64,000 nt of DNA from Liopterus haemorrhoidalis (taxonomy: Eukaryota; Arthropoda; Insecta; Coleoptera; Dytiscidae). Numbering within the stretch: the first letter of the stretch is position 1; every line of letters starts with the position of its first letter. The position numbers and the translations under genes are program-made. Shown one piece after another: positions 23,727-34,600 of the stretch. The notes beneath the pieces are model-generated. The model saw only the letters and a list, made by a program, of their open reading frames with translations, ran no database searches and was not told where the DNA came from. The stretch is taken from positions 48,566,007 to 48,630,006 of the forward strand of contig OZ020611.1 of assembly GCA_963971575.1 (NCBI GenBank). Direction: 5' to 3'.

Positions 23727-24240
23727 TGTAAATTTAAGAAAATGCCTTTTTACATGTTTAAATATATTTTCAAAAATATTTTATTATTATTTTAATACCA
23801 TCGTTCGTGGATTCAATCTATTAAAAGTTGGACAAGTTCACGCGTACTTTTGATTTCTTTAACGATTATGATTACGATTCTGATTGGATGTAGTTTGGAT
23901 CGTAATCCAACATTTTTATTTTATTTAGATTTTTTTTTTTTTATTTAAGAAAATGCTTTTTTGCATTTTTCAATATATTTTCAAAAATATTTTATGTTTA
24001 TTTATATTGGTATCGTTCGCGGATTCAATCCATGACAAGTTGGCCAAGGAGGCGCGTGTTCATTATTTCTTTTGGGATTGTGATTACGATTCTAATTGGA
24101 TGTAGTTTGGAAAGTATAATGTGCACCCGCATCTTTGTCCACCTTCTTTTATTTAGAATTTATTATTTTATTGAAAAAAAGGCATTTTTTACATTTTTCA
24201 ATTATTTTTACATATTTAAAAAAATATGTTATATATAATT
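23727..24240 (+). repeat. Direct repeat of about 209 bp, just over two copies
   Basis: TCGTTCGTGGATTCAATC at 23804 recurs as TCGTTCGCGGATTCAATC at 24013. The following GATTGTGATTACGATTCTRA and the preceding AAATATATTTTCAAAAATAT blocks repeat with the same offset. A third partial copy of the AT-rich part begins near 24170. The 68-codon frame at 24032 lies within one unit and is not shared by the other, so it is not coding. Confidence 0.7.
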
Positions 24241-24264
24241 TTTAAGAATTACGTAACTTTGACT

Positions 24265-24420
24265 TTGAAAGAACATTCATTTTTGGGATTAACGGATTTA
24301 GTTACTTAGGTAATTAATAATTAATGATATTTTGATAAGGACACTTTTAAACAACTTGAAACAATTTTAAAGGAAGATAATTTTGTTTAAAATTTACTTT
24401 GCTAATTTTAATTCTTATTA
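24265..24420 (-). repeat. Right half of the inner inverted repeat
   Basis: Reverse complement of 16250-16430. The TTA target site of the Harbinger element lies 10 bases beyond its end, so that element inserted at its margin. Confidence 0.7.
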
Positions 24421-24432
24421 ATTTAGTTCTTA

Positions 24433-26464
24433 AGGTGCGTACTGACTTGAGCATTAGTACGCGCACGGATTTTCGTGCGGGTAAAAAAATTTGCACACAC
24501 AACTTTCTAATTTGTGCGCGTAAAATCTCGCTCCGCGTATTTCAATTATATCCAGGCACATATTTATTTAAAGTAAGTAGTGTCAACGATGGCGGAAAGA
24601 AATGTTGTTGGCTTAACAAGTGTAGCGTACATAAGTCGCATTCAGCAGACTCATCGGTGTCTTACCGGTAGAAACTTACCGGTGAATTTGACTAAATGCA
24701 CAATTTTTGAGAGCGTTGTCGAACGGCGTATATGAAAACTACAATATCTAAACAATGACAGATTGTAATGACAGTAAATTTTGAATGTAAGCTTTTACAG
24801 TAATTTTAAAAGTACATGTGCTTTATATACGTCTCCTCAACATCTAAGTAAACTAACTTAACACTCAATTCCATAATTTTTTAGTTGCTTTGTGCTCGAT
24901 TCTTTGTTAATACAGATATAACTGTCAAAATATCCACCGGTGAGCAGCTAATCAAATGAAAACCGGTTAATAAAATGTCGACCGGTGAGTAAGTACGGTA
25001 ACTCACCGGTAGATCAACGTATGTATACAGGACAAAATTTATCAACCAGTAACTCACTGGTGGTGAGTCTGCCGAATGCGGCCAACTTGGTAAAAAAAAG
25101 AAAAAACAAAACAAACGTGGTGGATAACACAACTATATAGAAGTAGGGAAATATACAATGGTTCAAGTTTGTTAGCAGAACTACAAATGCAAGAGGTTAG
25201 TGGACAATTTCAAAATGTTGTTCGATGTCAGCGGCAGATTTTGAACTACTCGTTAATAAAGTTGGTCACAAAATTGGGAAGAAAGACAAGATTTATAAAG
25301 GCTGTTCCCGTGAAAGAACGATTAGCCATAACCCTACGTTTTTTGATCGTGCGCGCACAAATGCTTAGTTGAGTACGAGGTACAATTTGTGTGCGCGTAC
25401 TGTAATCCTCCCACGAATGCTATCCGTAGCTTGTCGGTCCCACCGATAAGATCAAAGAACTTGTGCGCTCAGTGTGTACGGGTTTATGCAGTCATATAAT
25501 TGTGCGCATAAATTTAAGTAAACACCAGTAAATATTCAACATGGAATGGAGGAAAAAGGTATTGCATGCTGGTAAACGAATCCCCAGTTGCAAAAAACGT
25601 AGGGTTATGGCTAATCGTTTTTTCGCGGGAACAGCCCTTATAAATCTTGTCTTTCTCCCAATTTTGTGACCAACTTTATTAACGAGTAGTTCAAATTTGG
25701 CGCTAACATTCGAACAAATTTTGGAAATTGTCCACTAACCTCTTGCATTTGCAGTTCTGCTAGCAAACTTGAACTATTGTATATTTTCCTGCTTCTATAT
25801 AGTTGTGTCATCCACCACCTTTTGTTCAGCAGACGCACCAGTGAGTTACCGGTTGGTAAATTTTTTCTTGTATGCATACGTTGATCTACCGGTGAGTTAC
25901 CGTACTTAATCACCGGTATCCATTTTATTAACCGGATTTAATTAATGATTAGTTGCTCACCGGTGGATATTTTGACAGTTATATCTGTGGTAACAAAGAA
26001 TCAAGCACAAAACATTTAAAAAATTATGGAATTGAGTGTTAAGTCAGTTTACTTAGATATTGTGGAGACGTATATAAAACACATGTACTCTTAAAATTAC
26101 CGTAAAAGCTTACATTCCAAATTTATTGTCATTACAATCTGTCATTGTTTAGATATTGTAGTTTTCATATACGCCGTTCGACAACGCTGCCAAAAAATGT
26201 GCTTTTAGTCAAATTCACCGGTAAGTTTGTACCGGTAAGTCACCGATGAGTCTGCTGAATGCGACCTATGTACGCTGCTTTTGTTAAGACAACATTACTT
26301 TCCGCCATCGTTGACACTACTTACTTTAAATAAATATGTGCGTGGATATAACTGAAAAACGCGGAGCGAGATTTTACACGCACAAATTAGAAAGTTGTGT
26401 GTGCAAATTTTTTTACCCGCACGAAAATCCGTGCGCGTATAAATGCTCAAGTCAGTACGCATCT
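24433..26464. mobile_element. PIF/Harbinger-type foldback element with ~0.9-kb inverted arms
   Basis: TIRs AGGTGCGTACTGACTTGAGC and, inverted at the right end, AGATGCGTACTGACTTGAGC, flanked by TTA at 24430-24432 and 26465-26467. A 3-bp TWA duplication is the PIF/Harbinger signature. The inverted arms run almost the whole length (24433 to about 25343, and about 25594 to 26464), leaving a centre of about 250 bp. The centre holds ATGGAATGGAGGAAAAAGG, possibly the remnant of a coding start. The arms carry repeated ACCGGTGAGT motifs (near 24665, 24940, 24980, 25010 and mirrored), candidate binding sites for a transposase. No intact transposase, so non-autonomous. Confidence 0.88.
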
Positions 26465-26631
26465 TTATATTGGAAAATTTATAGACATATACTTTACTTG
26501 TAGTTTTTAAGGTTTAGGAAGTAGTAGGGTTTAGTAGTAAAGCTTAGTAGTATGGGTAATTCTTTGCTTTACAAATACAAAGGTGCGTGCAATAAATTTA
26601 AATCCTCTGTTTTAATATTTGTTGTTTGCAG

Positions 26632-26754
26632 AGTCTGAAGGACAATGGATTGGAAACAGGGCAGGTTTAACTCGGACAACATCGAAGACCAAAGACAGCC
26701 GTGAATATTTCCTATGAATGTGTTCTGAGGTACACACAACCAGCTTAGGTAAAG
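26632..26754 (+). other. Exon-like module, decayed copy
   Basis: Starts after TTGTTTGCAG and keeps the same core as the copies at 27763 and 10536 (CGGACAACATCGAAGACCAA), but its frame has an early TAA and the donor is changed to GTAAAGC or lost. It precedes a second copy of arm sequence (26915-27560), so a piece of arm was duplicated here as a unit. Confidence 0.5.
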
Positions 26755-26914
26755 CTTAAAATCGAATTTTTGAGTCTTGAATCTTTGAGGAGGGCACAAG
26801 CTAATGATTTTTCTGATAGACTGCAAAAAATAAATAATAGGTAATAAATCTCAAAAAGATTTTTTTGTTTGTTTCATCATTAAAAATATCTATAATTTTT
26901 GTTTCCAAATATGG

Positions 26915-27560
26915 TGCCTGTCTTGGCTCTGTGTTAAAATCTAGTTTAAGTCCCGGTCTCGCGTTTTACATTTCTCACTCTCACCTTCCGGTATTGTCCA
27001 AATCAGTTCAGGGACAGTTCATAAATATTCAGAATACGTCCTTTGACTATGGAGTGCAGGGACACTACTCATGGGTGCTTAAGCTGAGGATGGATTGACG
27101 TCAGGCAAACCAACCCAGAATTTTCAAAAATTGTACTTAAGATACTGTGCTTTCTGTATAAGCACGAATTAATGTCGGCATAAGCGCTGGTCTATGTTAT
27201 GTTTTTTTTAGTTTAGGATATGTTTAAATTAGATATAAGTTCAATCTTGAAAATGGGGTTAGTAAAGAAACAAACACATAATTTTCAAAATTGTATTTAA
27301 AATACTACCCCTTCTGTATAAGGACGAATTGTCATTGGCTTAAGTGCTGATTTATGTTATGTTTTCTCAAAGACGTACATATATACAGTAAATATAAGTC
27401 CAATTTTGAAAACGAATGTTTATCAGTAATCTGCTGTTGTCAATTAAGAAAAACCTGACGTTAGCACAAAGGCTGCTCAAGGCAGTTTTACCCATAGAGT
27501 GGATTGACATACAAATCAACCCAATATTTATGCCAAGGTTACCTGGATGTAAAAGGCGTT
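26915..27560 (+). repeat. Extra copy of inner arm sequence with two diverged satellite units
   Basis: Direct copy of 30540-30990: both contain AAATCTAGTTTAARTCCC, TTGTCCAAATCAGTTCA, the CCTTTGACTAYKG block, then two diverged 182-bp units with TTTTCAAAAATTGTACTTAA. It is in the same orientation as the right arm. The 77-codon frame at 26865-27098 lies within it and is not kept in the other copies. Confidence 0.75.
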
Positions 27561-27762
27561 TTTATTGTACACTAAAGTTAGTTAGTTAGTTAAAATTTTT
27601 GGCGCCCAGAAACAAAGGCTATTTGCGCCTATTGTACACTAAAGAAGCATACAGTTAAGTGCATGTTAGAATTAAGAAAGAAATTCTCTAGGACAATATT
27701 TTCTAAATTTGATGTAGCATATTAATTTTATTTGTTTTTTAATATATTATTGTTATTTGCAG

Positions 27763-27886
27763 AGTCCGGAGGACAATGAATTGGAAGCAGGGCAGGATTC
27801 ACTCGGACAACATCGAAGACCAAAGACAGCTGTGGATGTTTCCTAAGAATGTGTTCTTAGGTACACCTAACCAGCTTAGGTGTAGC
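27763..27886 (+). other. Exon-like module, right-arm copy
   Basis: Bounded by GTTATTTGCAG and a consensus donor GTAAGTGC. Compared with the left-arm copy it has 37 extra bases (27829-27865), and one frame reads SPEDNELEAGQDSLGQHRR, then PKTAVDVS and a TAA stop. Whether the 37 bases were gained here or lost on the left is open. The splice-like ends are shared exactly by both arms. Confidence 0.5.
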
Positions 27887-28464
27887 GTAAGTGCTCTTAA
27901 TTAACCAAGGCTGACTGGATGTAAGAGGCATTTTTATTATACTCTAGAAAGGCATACAGTAAATTTGCGTGTTAGAATTAAGAACTTCCCGGAACAATAT
28001 TTTTTAGAATTGTCCGGCTCAGATTTGAGCAAAAACAAATTTTATTTCTGGGGCATAACGTAGATTTCATCCATATTAAATATTAAAAATAAAATTTCAG
28101 AACAGATATATAATTCCTAGATTATTTTGAACTTTTGAAATTGAATTTAGAGTCACGTATTACCTTGAAGGTAGCATTTTTTGTATCTTGGGAGGAAGCT
28201 TAATCTACCCCTAAAAAAACAACCCATCTGAAGCAAAATACTGAAATAAGAGTCGCACACACTTACTTAGGCATAGGGGGAATCAGAAGCTAATATATTT
28301 TTGGGCTCAAAAACCATTTTCTTTTTCTTGGGGTTTAGAAGCTATTTTAGGGGAAGGGGGTGCTCAAGTTGAATTAAAAGCAAATTCTGTTCCATATTTA
28401 CTTTAAAACGCGTTTTTTTAAATTTTGGGGGAGGGAAGCTCAATACCCCATAAAGATTAATATA

Positions 28465-28465
28465 G

Positions 28466-28550
<85 letters not shown>
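28465..28550. repeat. (TA)n microsatellite
   Basis: About 40 TA units at the 3' edge of the Penelope-like element. Penelope-like elements often sit in such tracts. Confidence 0.95.
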
Positions 28551-28553
<3 letters not shown>

Positions 28554-28599
28554 AAATAAAAATTCTTGATTACTCGTCAAAAGTTTATTATAAAATATT

Positions 28600-28636
28600 A
28601 AGAGACGTTTCGACTGGTAAATCCAGTCATCCTCAG
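28600..28636 (-). ncRNA. Candidate hammerhead ribozyme motif of the Penelope-like element
   Basis: On the minus strand: CTGAGGA (CUGANGA core), then the stem GACTGG with loop ATTTA and CCAGTC, then GAAAC and GTCTC. These are the conserved parts of a minimal hammerhead as found in Penelope-like elements. One extra T lies between the core and stem II, so activity is uncertain. A half copy (the CCAGTCGAAACGTC part only) sits in plus orientation at 30090-30107. Confidence 0.5.
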
Positions 28637-29144
28637 TCTATAAATAAAAATTACAATTGTAAAATACAAAAAATAGTAAACAACGAAAAGTATTTTTTAA
28701 CAAAACAAAAATAAGTAAAATTGAAAATTGATAAATTAGTGTAAATTGAAAATAATTTAAACATATTAATTGAAAATTAGCAAAATGGCGTGAGGCGCCA
28801 TTTTGTGAAACTAAATTTATTACAGAGATTTAAGAAAATACAAACATTAATCAAAATTAAGCAAATAATTATAAAAAGTTATATAAAATAAGTGTTCTTA
28901 ACTAGACAGCTTCTTACCTAGAGTACGTTGTCAATATTTAAAAAAAAAGTATATTCTTATAAAAAAATATACGGAAATGAAATTGAAAAATCCATCCCAA
29001 ACACATACAGAGTAGACAGGCAGTGTAGAACAGGACGGCTCGAGATTGTCTGGTCGTTTGTGATATTACTCATAGACACCTAGACGTCACAATATATTAA
29101 GTAGGTGAACGTAATATGACAAGTAGATAAGCGCACAGCTGATT

Positions 29145-30095
29145 TTAAGGCCAAAGTTTAAAATATGATTTATTTAAACCAATCGTGTCAGTTTTTTTAT
29201 TAACACATTTATCTTTAGCTGTGTGTATGCACAACATCTCCGATATCATTCTTTTGTGAAAATGGGCTTCTTTATCTAAGATCTTGACATTTTCAAAGTC
29301 AAAAATATGACCAGTAGTGTTAGAATGAACCGCTAATGCTGTACAATTAGGTTTGACCCTAACGTCGCTTTTGTGTTGGCATATACGTTTTTTTAATATT
29401 TGTTGAGTAGTCCCTATATAAGTTTTACTGCATTCTCCACATGGTATTTCATATACAACATTAGAATTTTCAAGACTAGGGATGTTAGATTTAAGTTCGG
29501 AAAAATTACGATTATTGTTGTTATCAGAGCTGAAGGCTAAATTAACGTCAAATTTCTTGAAAATGTTTTTATAATTAACAAACTCAGTGTTATGATACGG
29601 AAAACTAATGTACTGGTTGTTGTTTACATTTATATTATCAGGATTGCTGTTAAAAGCTGACCATGTTCTTTTTCTGATACATCTCACAATGAGATGGGTG
29701 GGGTAATTATTGGCAATAAAGGCTTTTTTAATGTTTTTTAGGTTATCAGATCTAAAATTAGGATGGGCTAACTTGATGGCTCTATCTATAGTGTTATTCA
29801 GGGCGTTAATTTTCAATGATAAGGAGTGGTTTGATAAGTAGTTAAGGTATCTCCAGCTATGAGTATTTTTTTGATACCAATTAGTAACTATTAGATTGTC
29901 ATCCGATCTTATCAAAGAAACATCCATAAATGCAATACTATTATTCTCTTCTTTCTCACAAGTGAAATTTAAACGTGGATGGAAAGAGTTGAAAACCTCA
30001 AGCAACGTGTTGAGTGAGTTTTTATGATAAATTAAAATGATATCGTCTACATATCTGTAATAGATAACTGGGGTTTCTGGTAATTTATTTACCAG
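29145..30095 (-). pseudogene. Penelope-like RT C-terminus with GIY-YIG endonuclease
   Basis: The frame is open from the truncation point at about 30095. It starts LVNKLPETPV, then YYRYVDDIILIYHKN, where YVDD is the RT catalytic motif (30042-30059). The RT thumb follows (SIAFMDVSLIRSDDN, then NWYQKNTHSWRYLNYLSNHS). The last 110 residues form the GIY-YIG nuclease: VVYEIPCGECSKTYIG, then KKRICQHKSDVR with the conserved Arg, and SEMLCIH with the metal-binding Glu. In this family the nuclease cuts target DNA and the RT copies the RNA there. The C-terminal half is intact, but motifs 1-4 of the RT are missing, so the copy cannot move itself. Confidence 0.88.
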
Positions 30096-30136
30096 TCGAA
30101 ACGTCTCTTAATATTTTATAATAAACTTTTGACGAG

Positions 30137-30317
30137 TAATCAAGAATTTTTATTTCCTCCTACATTTTTCGTCAAGAACAACAATCCAACTATATATATA
30201 TATATATTCAAAATTAGAAACATAATAAATCATTTTACAAATATAGTGCATGCCTCGGGTCAAGAGTAATCAAGAATTTTTATTTCCTCCTACATTTTTC
30301 GTCAAGAACAACAATCC

Positions 30318-30415
<98 letters not shown>

Positions 30416-30420
30416 TATAT

Positions 30421-30488
<68 letters not shown>

Positions 30489-30540
30489 AATTAGAAACAT
30501 AATAAATCATTTTACAAATATAGTGCATGCCTCGGGTCTA
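30137..30540 (+). repeat. Direct duplication of a TA-containing flank
   Basis: The text from GAGTAATCAAGAATTTTTAT through CAAGAACAACAATCCAAC, a TA run, and AAATTAGAAACATAATAAAT to GCATGCCTCGGGTC occurs twice in a row (30137-30262 and 30265-30540). The TA run is 8 units in the first copy and about 75 in the second. The two long tyrosine/isoleucine frames across it are just TA translation. Confidence 0.85.
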
Positions 30541-31640
30541 TGTTTAAATCTAGTTTAAATCCCAGACTCGCATTTCACATTTTTCACTCCCCGTTATTGT
30601 CCAAATCAGTTCAAGATCAGGTCATAAATATGAGAGATGAGATTCAGAATAAGACCTTTGACTACTGGGTGCAGGGATACTTTACATGGGTGATTTAGCT
30701 GAAGACGGATTGACGACAGACAAACCAATCCAAAATTTTCAAAAATTGTACTTAAGATACTTTGCCCTATCAGCATAAGATATCAGCATAAGTGCTGATC
30801 TATGTAATATTTTCTTAGTTAATGATATATTTACGTTACATAAAAATGCAATCTTGAAAATGACCGGTTATTAACAGACAGCAATTTTCATTTAAGAAAG
30901 TCCTGACGTTGTCGCAAGGGCCGTTCGAGACAGTTTTCTTCTTGTGGATTGACGTCTTTCAGACCAACCCAGTATTTTCAAGATTTTAATTGACATATTG
31001 CGCTCTCTGTATATGGGCGAATTAACAACAGCATGTGCTGACCTATGTTATATTTTCTAAGTTATGGATATTTTAACGTATCATATAAGTTCAACTTTGA
31101 AAATGGGCGGTTATCAATAAAGTGAAATTATCATTTAAAAAAGACCTGATGGTGATCCAAGGGTCGCTCGAGGTAGGTTAAGCCTAAGAGTGGATTCACA
31201 TCATACAAACCAACTCAAATTTTTCAAAATTGTACTTATTGCACTGTGGGCTCTGTATAAGAGCGACCTGACATCAGCTTCAGTGATGTTATGTTTTTTT
31301 AGTTTAAGATGTAATTAAATTAGAGATACCTAAGATTTTACACCCTATGTATGAGGGTGAAGGGACATCAGCATAATTAATGATCTGTGTTAAGTATTAT
31401 TAGTTCAGGATATATTTACAATACTCGTAAGCTCTCTCTCATTGCGCTCTCTGTATATGAGTTCAATTTTGAAAATCGGTGTTTATCAATAAACTAAAAT
31501 TTAATACGTCACTAAAACAAACCCAGCAGTTTCAAGATTGTACTTGAGATTATGAGACACTATGTGTTGGACCTATGTTATATTTTCTAAGTTAAGGATA
31601 TATTTACGTTACATATAAGTTCAAATTTGAAAATGGGCGG
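30541..31640 (-). repeat. Low-copy arm sequence and diverged satellite units, inner edge of the right array
   Basis: Counterpart of 9325-9660, but longer: five or six decayed units can be seen through TGACCTATGTTATATTTTCT-like phrases and TTGCGCTCTCTGTATA. Phrases such as CCTGACGTTGTCGCAAGGGC recur near 31150, 37830 and 38175 as a second, non-satellite motif. Confidence 0.7.
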
Positions 31641-34600
31641 TTATCAATTATCTTTAATTTCTTACGTCATTCGAACCAACCCAGCAATTTCAAAATTGTA
31701 CTTGAGACATTGCGCTCCCTGTGTAAGAACGAATTAACATCAGCATGTGCTGACCTATGTTATATTTTCTAAGTCTTCGTGGGTATCAATTAACTTTAAT
31801 ATCTTACGTCATTCGAACCAACCCAGCTATTTCAAAATTGTACTTGAGACATTGCGCTCTCTGTGTAAGAGCGAATTAACATCAGCATGTGCTGACCTAT
31901 GTTATATTTACTAAGTTATTGATATATTCACGTTACATATAAGTTCAATTTGGAAAATGGGCGGTTATCAATTAACTGTAATTTCTTACGTCATTCGAAC
32001 CAACCCAGCTATTTCAAAATTGTACTTGAGACACTGCGCTCTCTGTTTAAGAGCGAATTATCATCAGCATGTTCTGACCTATGTTATATTTTCTAAGTTA
32101 TTGATATATTTACGTTACATATAAGTTCAATTTTGAAAACGGGTGGTTATCAATTAACTTTAATTTCTTACGTCATTCGAACCAACCCAGCTATTTCAAA
32201 ATTGTACTTGAGACACGGCGCTCTCTGTGTGAGAGCGAATTATCATCAGTATGTGCTGACCTATGTTATATTTTCTAAGTTATTGATATATTTACGTTAC
32301 ATATAAGTTCAATTTGGAAAATGGGTGGTTATCAATTAACTTTAATTTCTTACGTCATTCGAACCAACCCAGCTATTTCAAAATTGTACTTGAGACACTG
32401 CGCTCTCTGTGTGAGAGCGAATTATCATCAGCATGTGCTGACCTATGTTATATTTTTTAAGTTATTGATATATTTACGTTACATATAAGTTCAATTTGGA
32501 AAATGGGTGGTTATCAATTAACTTTAATTTCTTACGTCATTCGAACCAACCCAGCTATTTCAAAATTGTACTTGAGTCACTGCGCTCTCTGTTTAAGAGC
32601 GAATTAACATCAGCATGTGCTGACCTATGTTATATTTTCTAAGTTATTGATATATTTACGTTACATATAAGTTCAATTTTGAAAACGGGTGGTTATCAAT
32701 TAACTTTAATTTCTTACGTCATTCGAACCAACCCAGCTATTTCAAAATTGTACTTGAGACACTGCGCTCTCTGTGTGAGAGCGAATTATCATCAGTATGT
32801 GCTAACCTATGTTATATTTTCTAAGTTATTGATATATTTACGTTACATATAAGTTCAATTTGGAAAATGGGTGGTTATCAATTAACTTTAATTTCTTACG
32901 TCATTCGAACCAACCCAGCTATTTCAAAATTGTACTTGAGACAATGCGCTCTCTGTGTGAGAGCGAATTATCATCAGTATGTGCTGACCTATGTTATATT
33001 TTCTAAGTTATTGATATATTTACGTTACATATAAGTTCAATTTGGAAAATGGGTGGTTATCAATTAACTTTAATTTCTTACGTCATTCGAACCAACCCAG
33101 CTATTTCAAAATTGTACTTGAGACACTGCGCTCTCTGTGTGAGAGCGAATTCTCATCAGTATGTGCTGACCTATGTTATATTTTCTAAGTTATTGATATA
33201 TTTACGTTACATATAAGTTCAATTTGGAAAATGGGTGGTTATCAATTAACTTTAATTTCTTACGTCATTCGAACCAACCCAGCTATTTCAAAATTGTACT
33301 TGAGACACTGCGCTCTCTGTGTGAGAGCGAATTATCATCAGTATGTGATGACCTATGTTATATTTTCTAAGTTATTGATATATTTACGTTACATATAAGT
33401 TCAATTTGGAAAATGGGTGGTTATCAATTAACTTTAATTTCTTACGTCATTCGAACCAACCCAGCTATTTCAAAATTGTTTTTGAGACACTGCGCTCTCT
33501 GTGTGAGAGCGAATTAACATCAGTATGTGCTGACCTATGTTATATTTTCTAAGTTATTGTTATATTTACGTTACATATAAGTTCAATTTGGAAAATGGGT
33601 GGTTATCAATTAATTTAAATTTCTTACGTCATTCGAACCAACCCAGCTATTTCAAAATTGTACTTGAGACACTGCGCTCTCTGTGTGAGAGCGAATTAAC
33701 ATCAGCATGTGCTGACCTATGTTATATTTTCTAAGTTATTGATATATTTACGTTACATATAAGTTCAATTTGGAAAATGGGTGGGTATCAATTAACTTTA
33801 ATTTCTTACGTCATTCGAACCAACCCAGCTATTTCAAAATTGTACTTCAGACACTGCGCTCTCTGTGTGAGAGCGAATTAACATCAGCATGTGCTGACCT
33901 ATGTTATATTTTCTAAGTTATTGATATATTTACGTTACATATAAGTTCAATTTGGAAAATGGGTGGGTATCAATTAGCTTTGATTTCTTACGTCATTCGA
34001 ACCAACCCAGCTATTTCAAAATTGTACTTGAGACACTGCGCTCTCTGTGTAAAAGCGAATTAATATCGGCATTTGCTGACCTATGTTATATTTTCTAAGT
34101 TATTGATATATTTACGTTACATATAAGTTCAATTTTGAAAATGTGTGGTTATCAATTAACTTTAATTTCTTACGTCATTCGAACCAACCCAGCTATTTCA
34201 AAATTGTACTTGAGACACTGCGCTCTCTGTGTAAAAGCGAATTAACATCAGCATGTGCTGACCTATGTTATATTTTCTATTTTAAGGATATATTTACCTT
34301 ACTTATAAGTTCAATTTTGAAAATGGGTGGTTATCAAGTAACTTTAATTTCTTACGTCATTCGAACCAACCCAGCTATTTCAAAATTGTACTTGAGACAC
34401 TGCGCTCTCTGTTTAATAGCGAATTAACAACAGCATGTGCTGACCTATGTTATATTTTCTAAGTTATTGATATATTTACGTTACATATAAGTTCAATTTT
34501 GAAAACGGGTGGTTATCAATTAACTTTAATTTCTTACGTCATTCGAACCAACCCAGCTATTTCAAAATTGTACTTGAGACACTGCGCTCTCTGTTTAAGA

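Larger units (their letters stand above)
28548..30160 (-). mobile_element. Penelope-like retroelement, 5'-truncated, with inverted flanks
   Basis: The element reads on the minus strand and ends in the same text on both sides, inverted: 28548-28620 and 30090-30160 both contain ATTACTCGTCAAAAGTTTAT (one reversed). It encodes the end of an RT and a GIY-YIG endonuclease. The 3' region contains a hammerhead-like motif (28600-28636) and, at 28785-28805, a palindrome AATGGCGTGAGGCGCCATT. Terminal inverted or pLTR-type structures, 5' truncation and hammerhead motifs are all known for Penelope-like elements. It is absent from the matching site in the left arm. Confidence 0.85.

Noticed and set aside
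25169..25913. Paired frames with LAELQMQEVSGQF text on both strands
   Set aside because: They are the same sequence in the two inverted arms of the Harbinger element. A real coding exon there is possible but cannot be supported.
30270..30528. Two frames of repeated tyrosine and isoleucine
   Set aside because: Translation of a (TA)n microsatellite.
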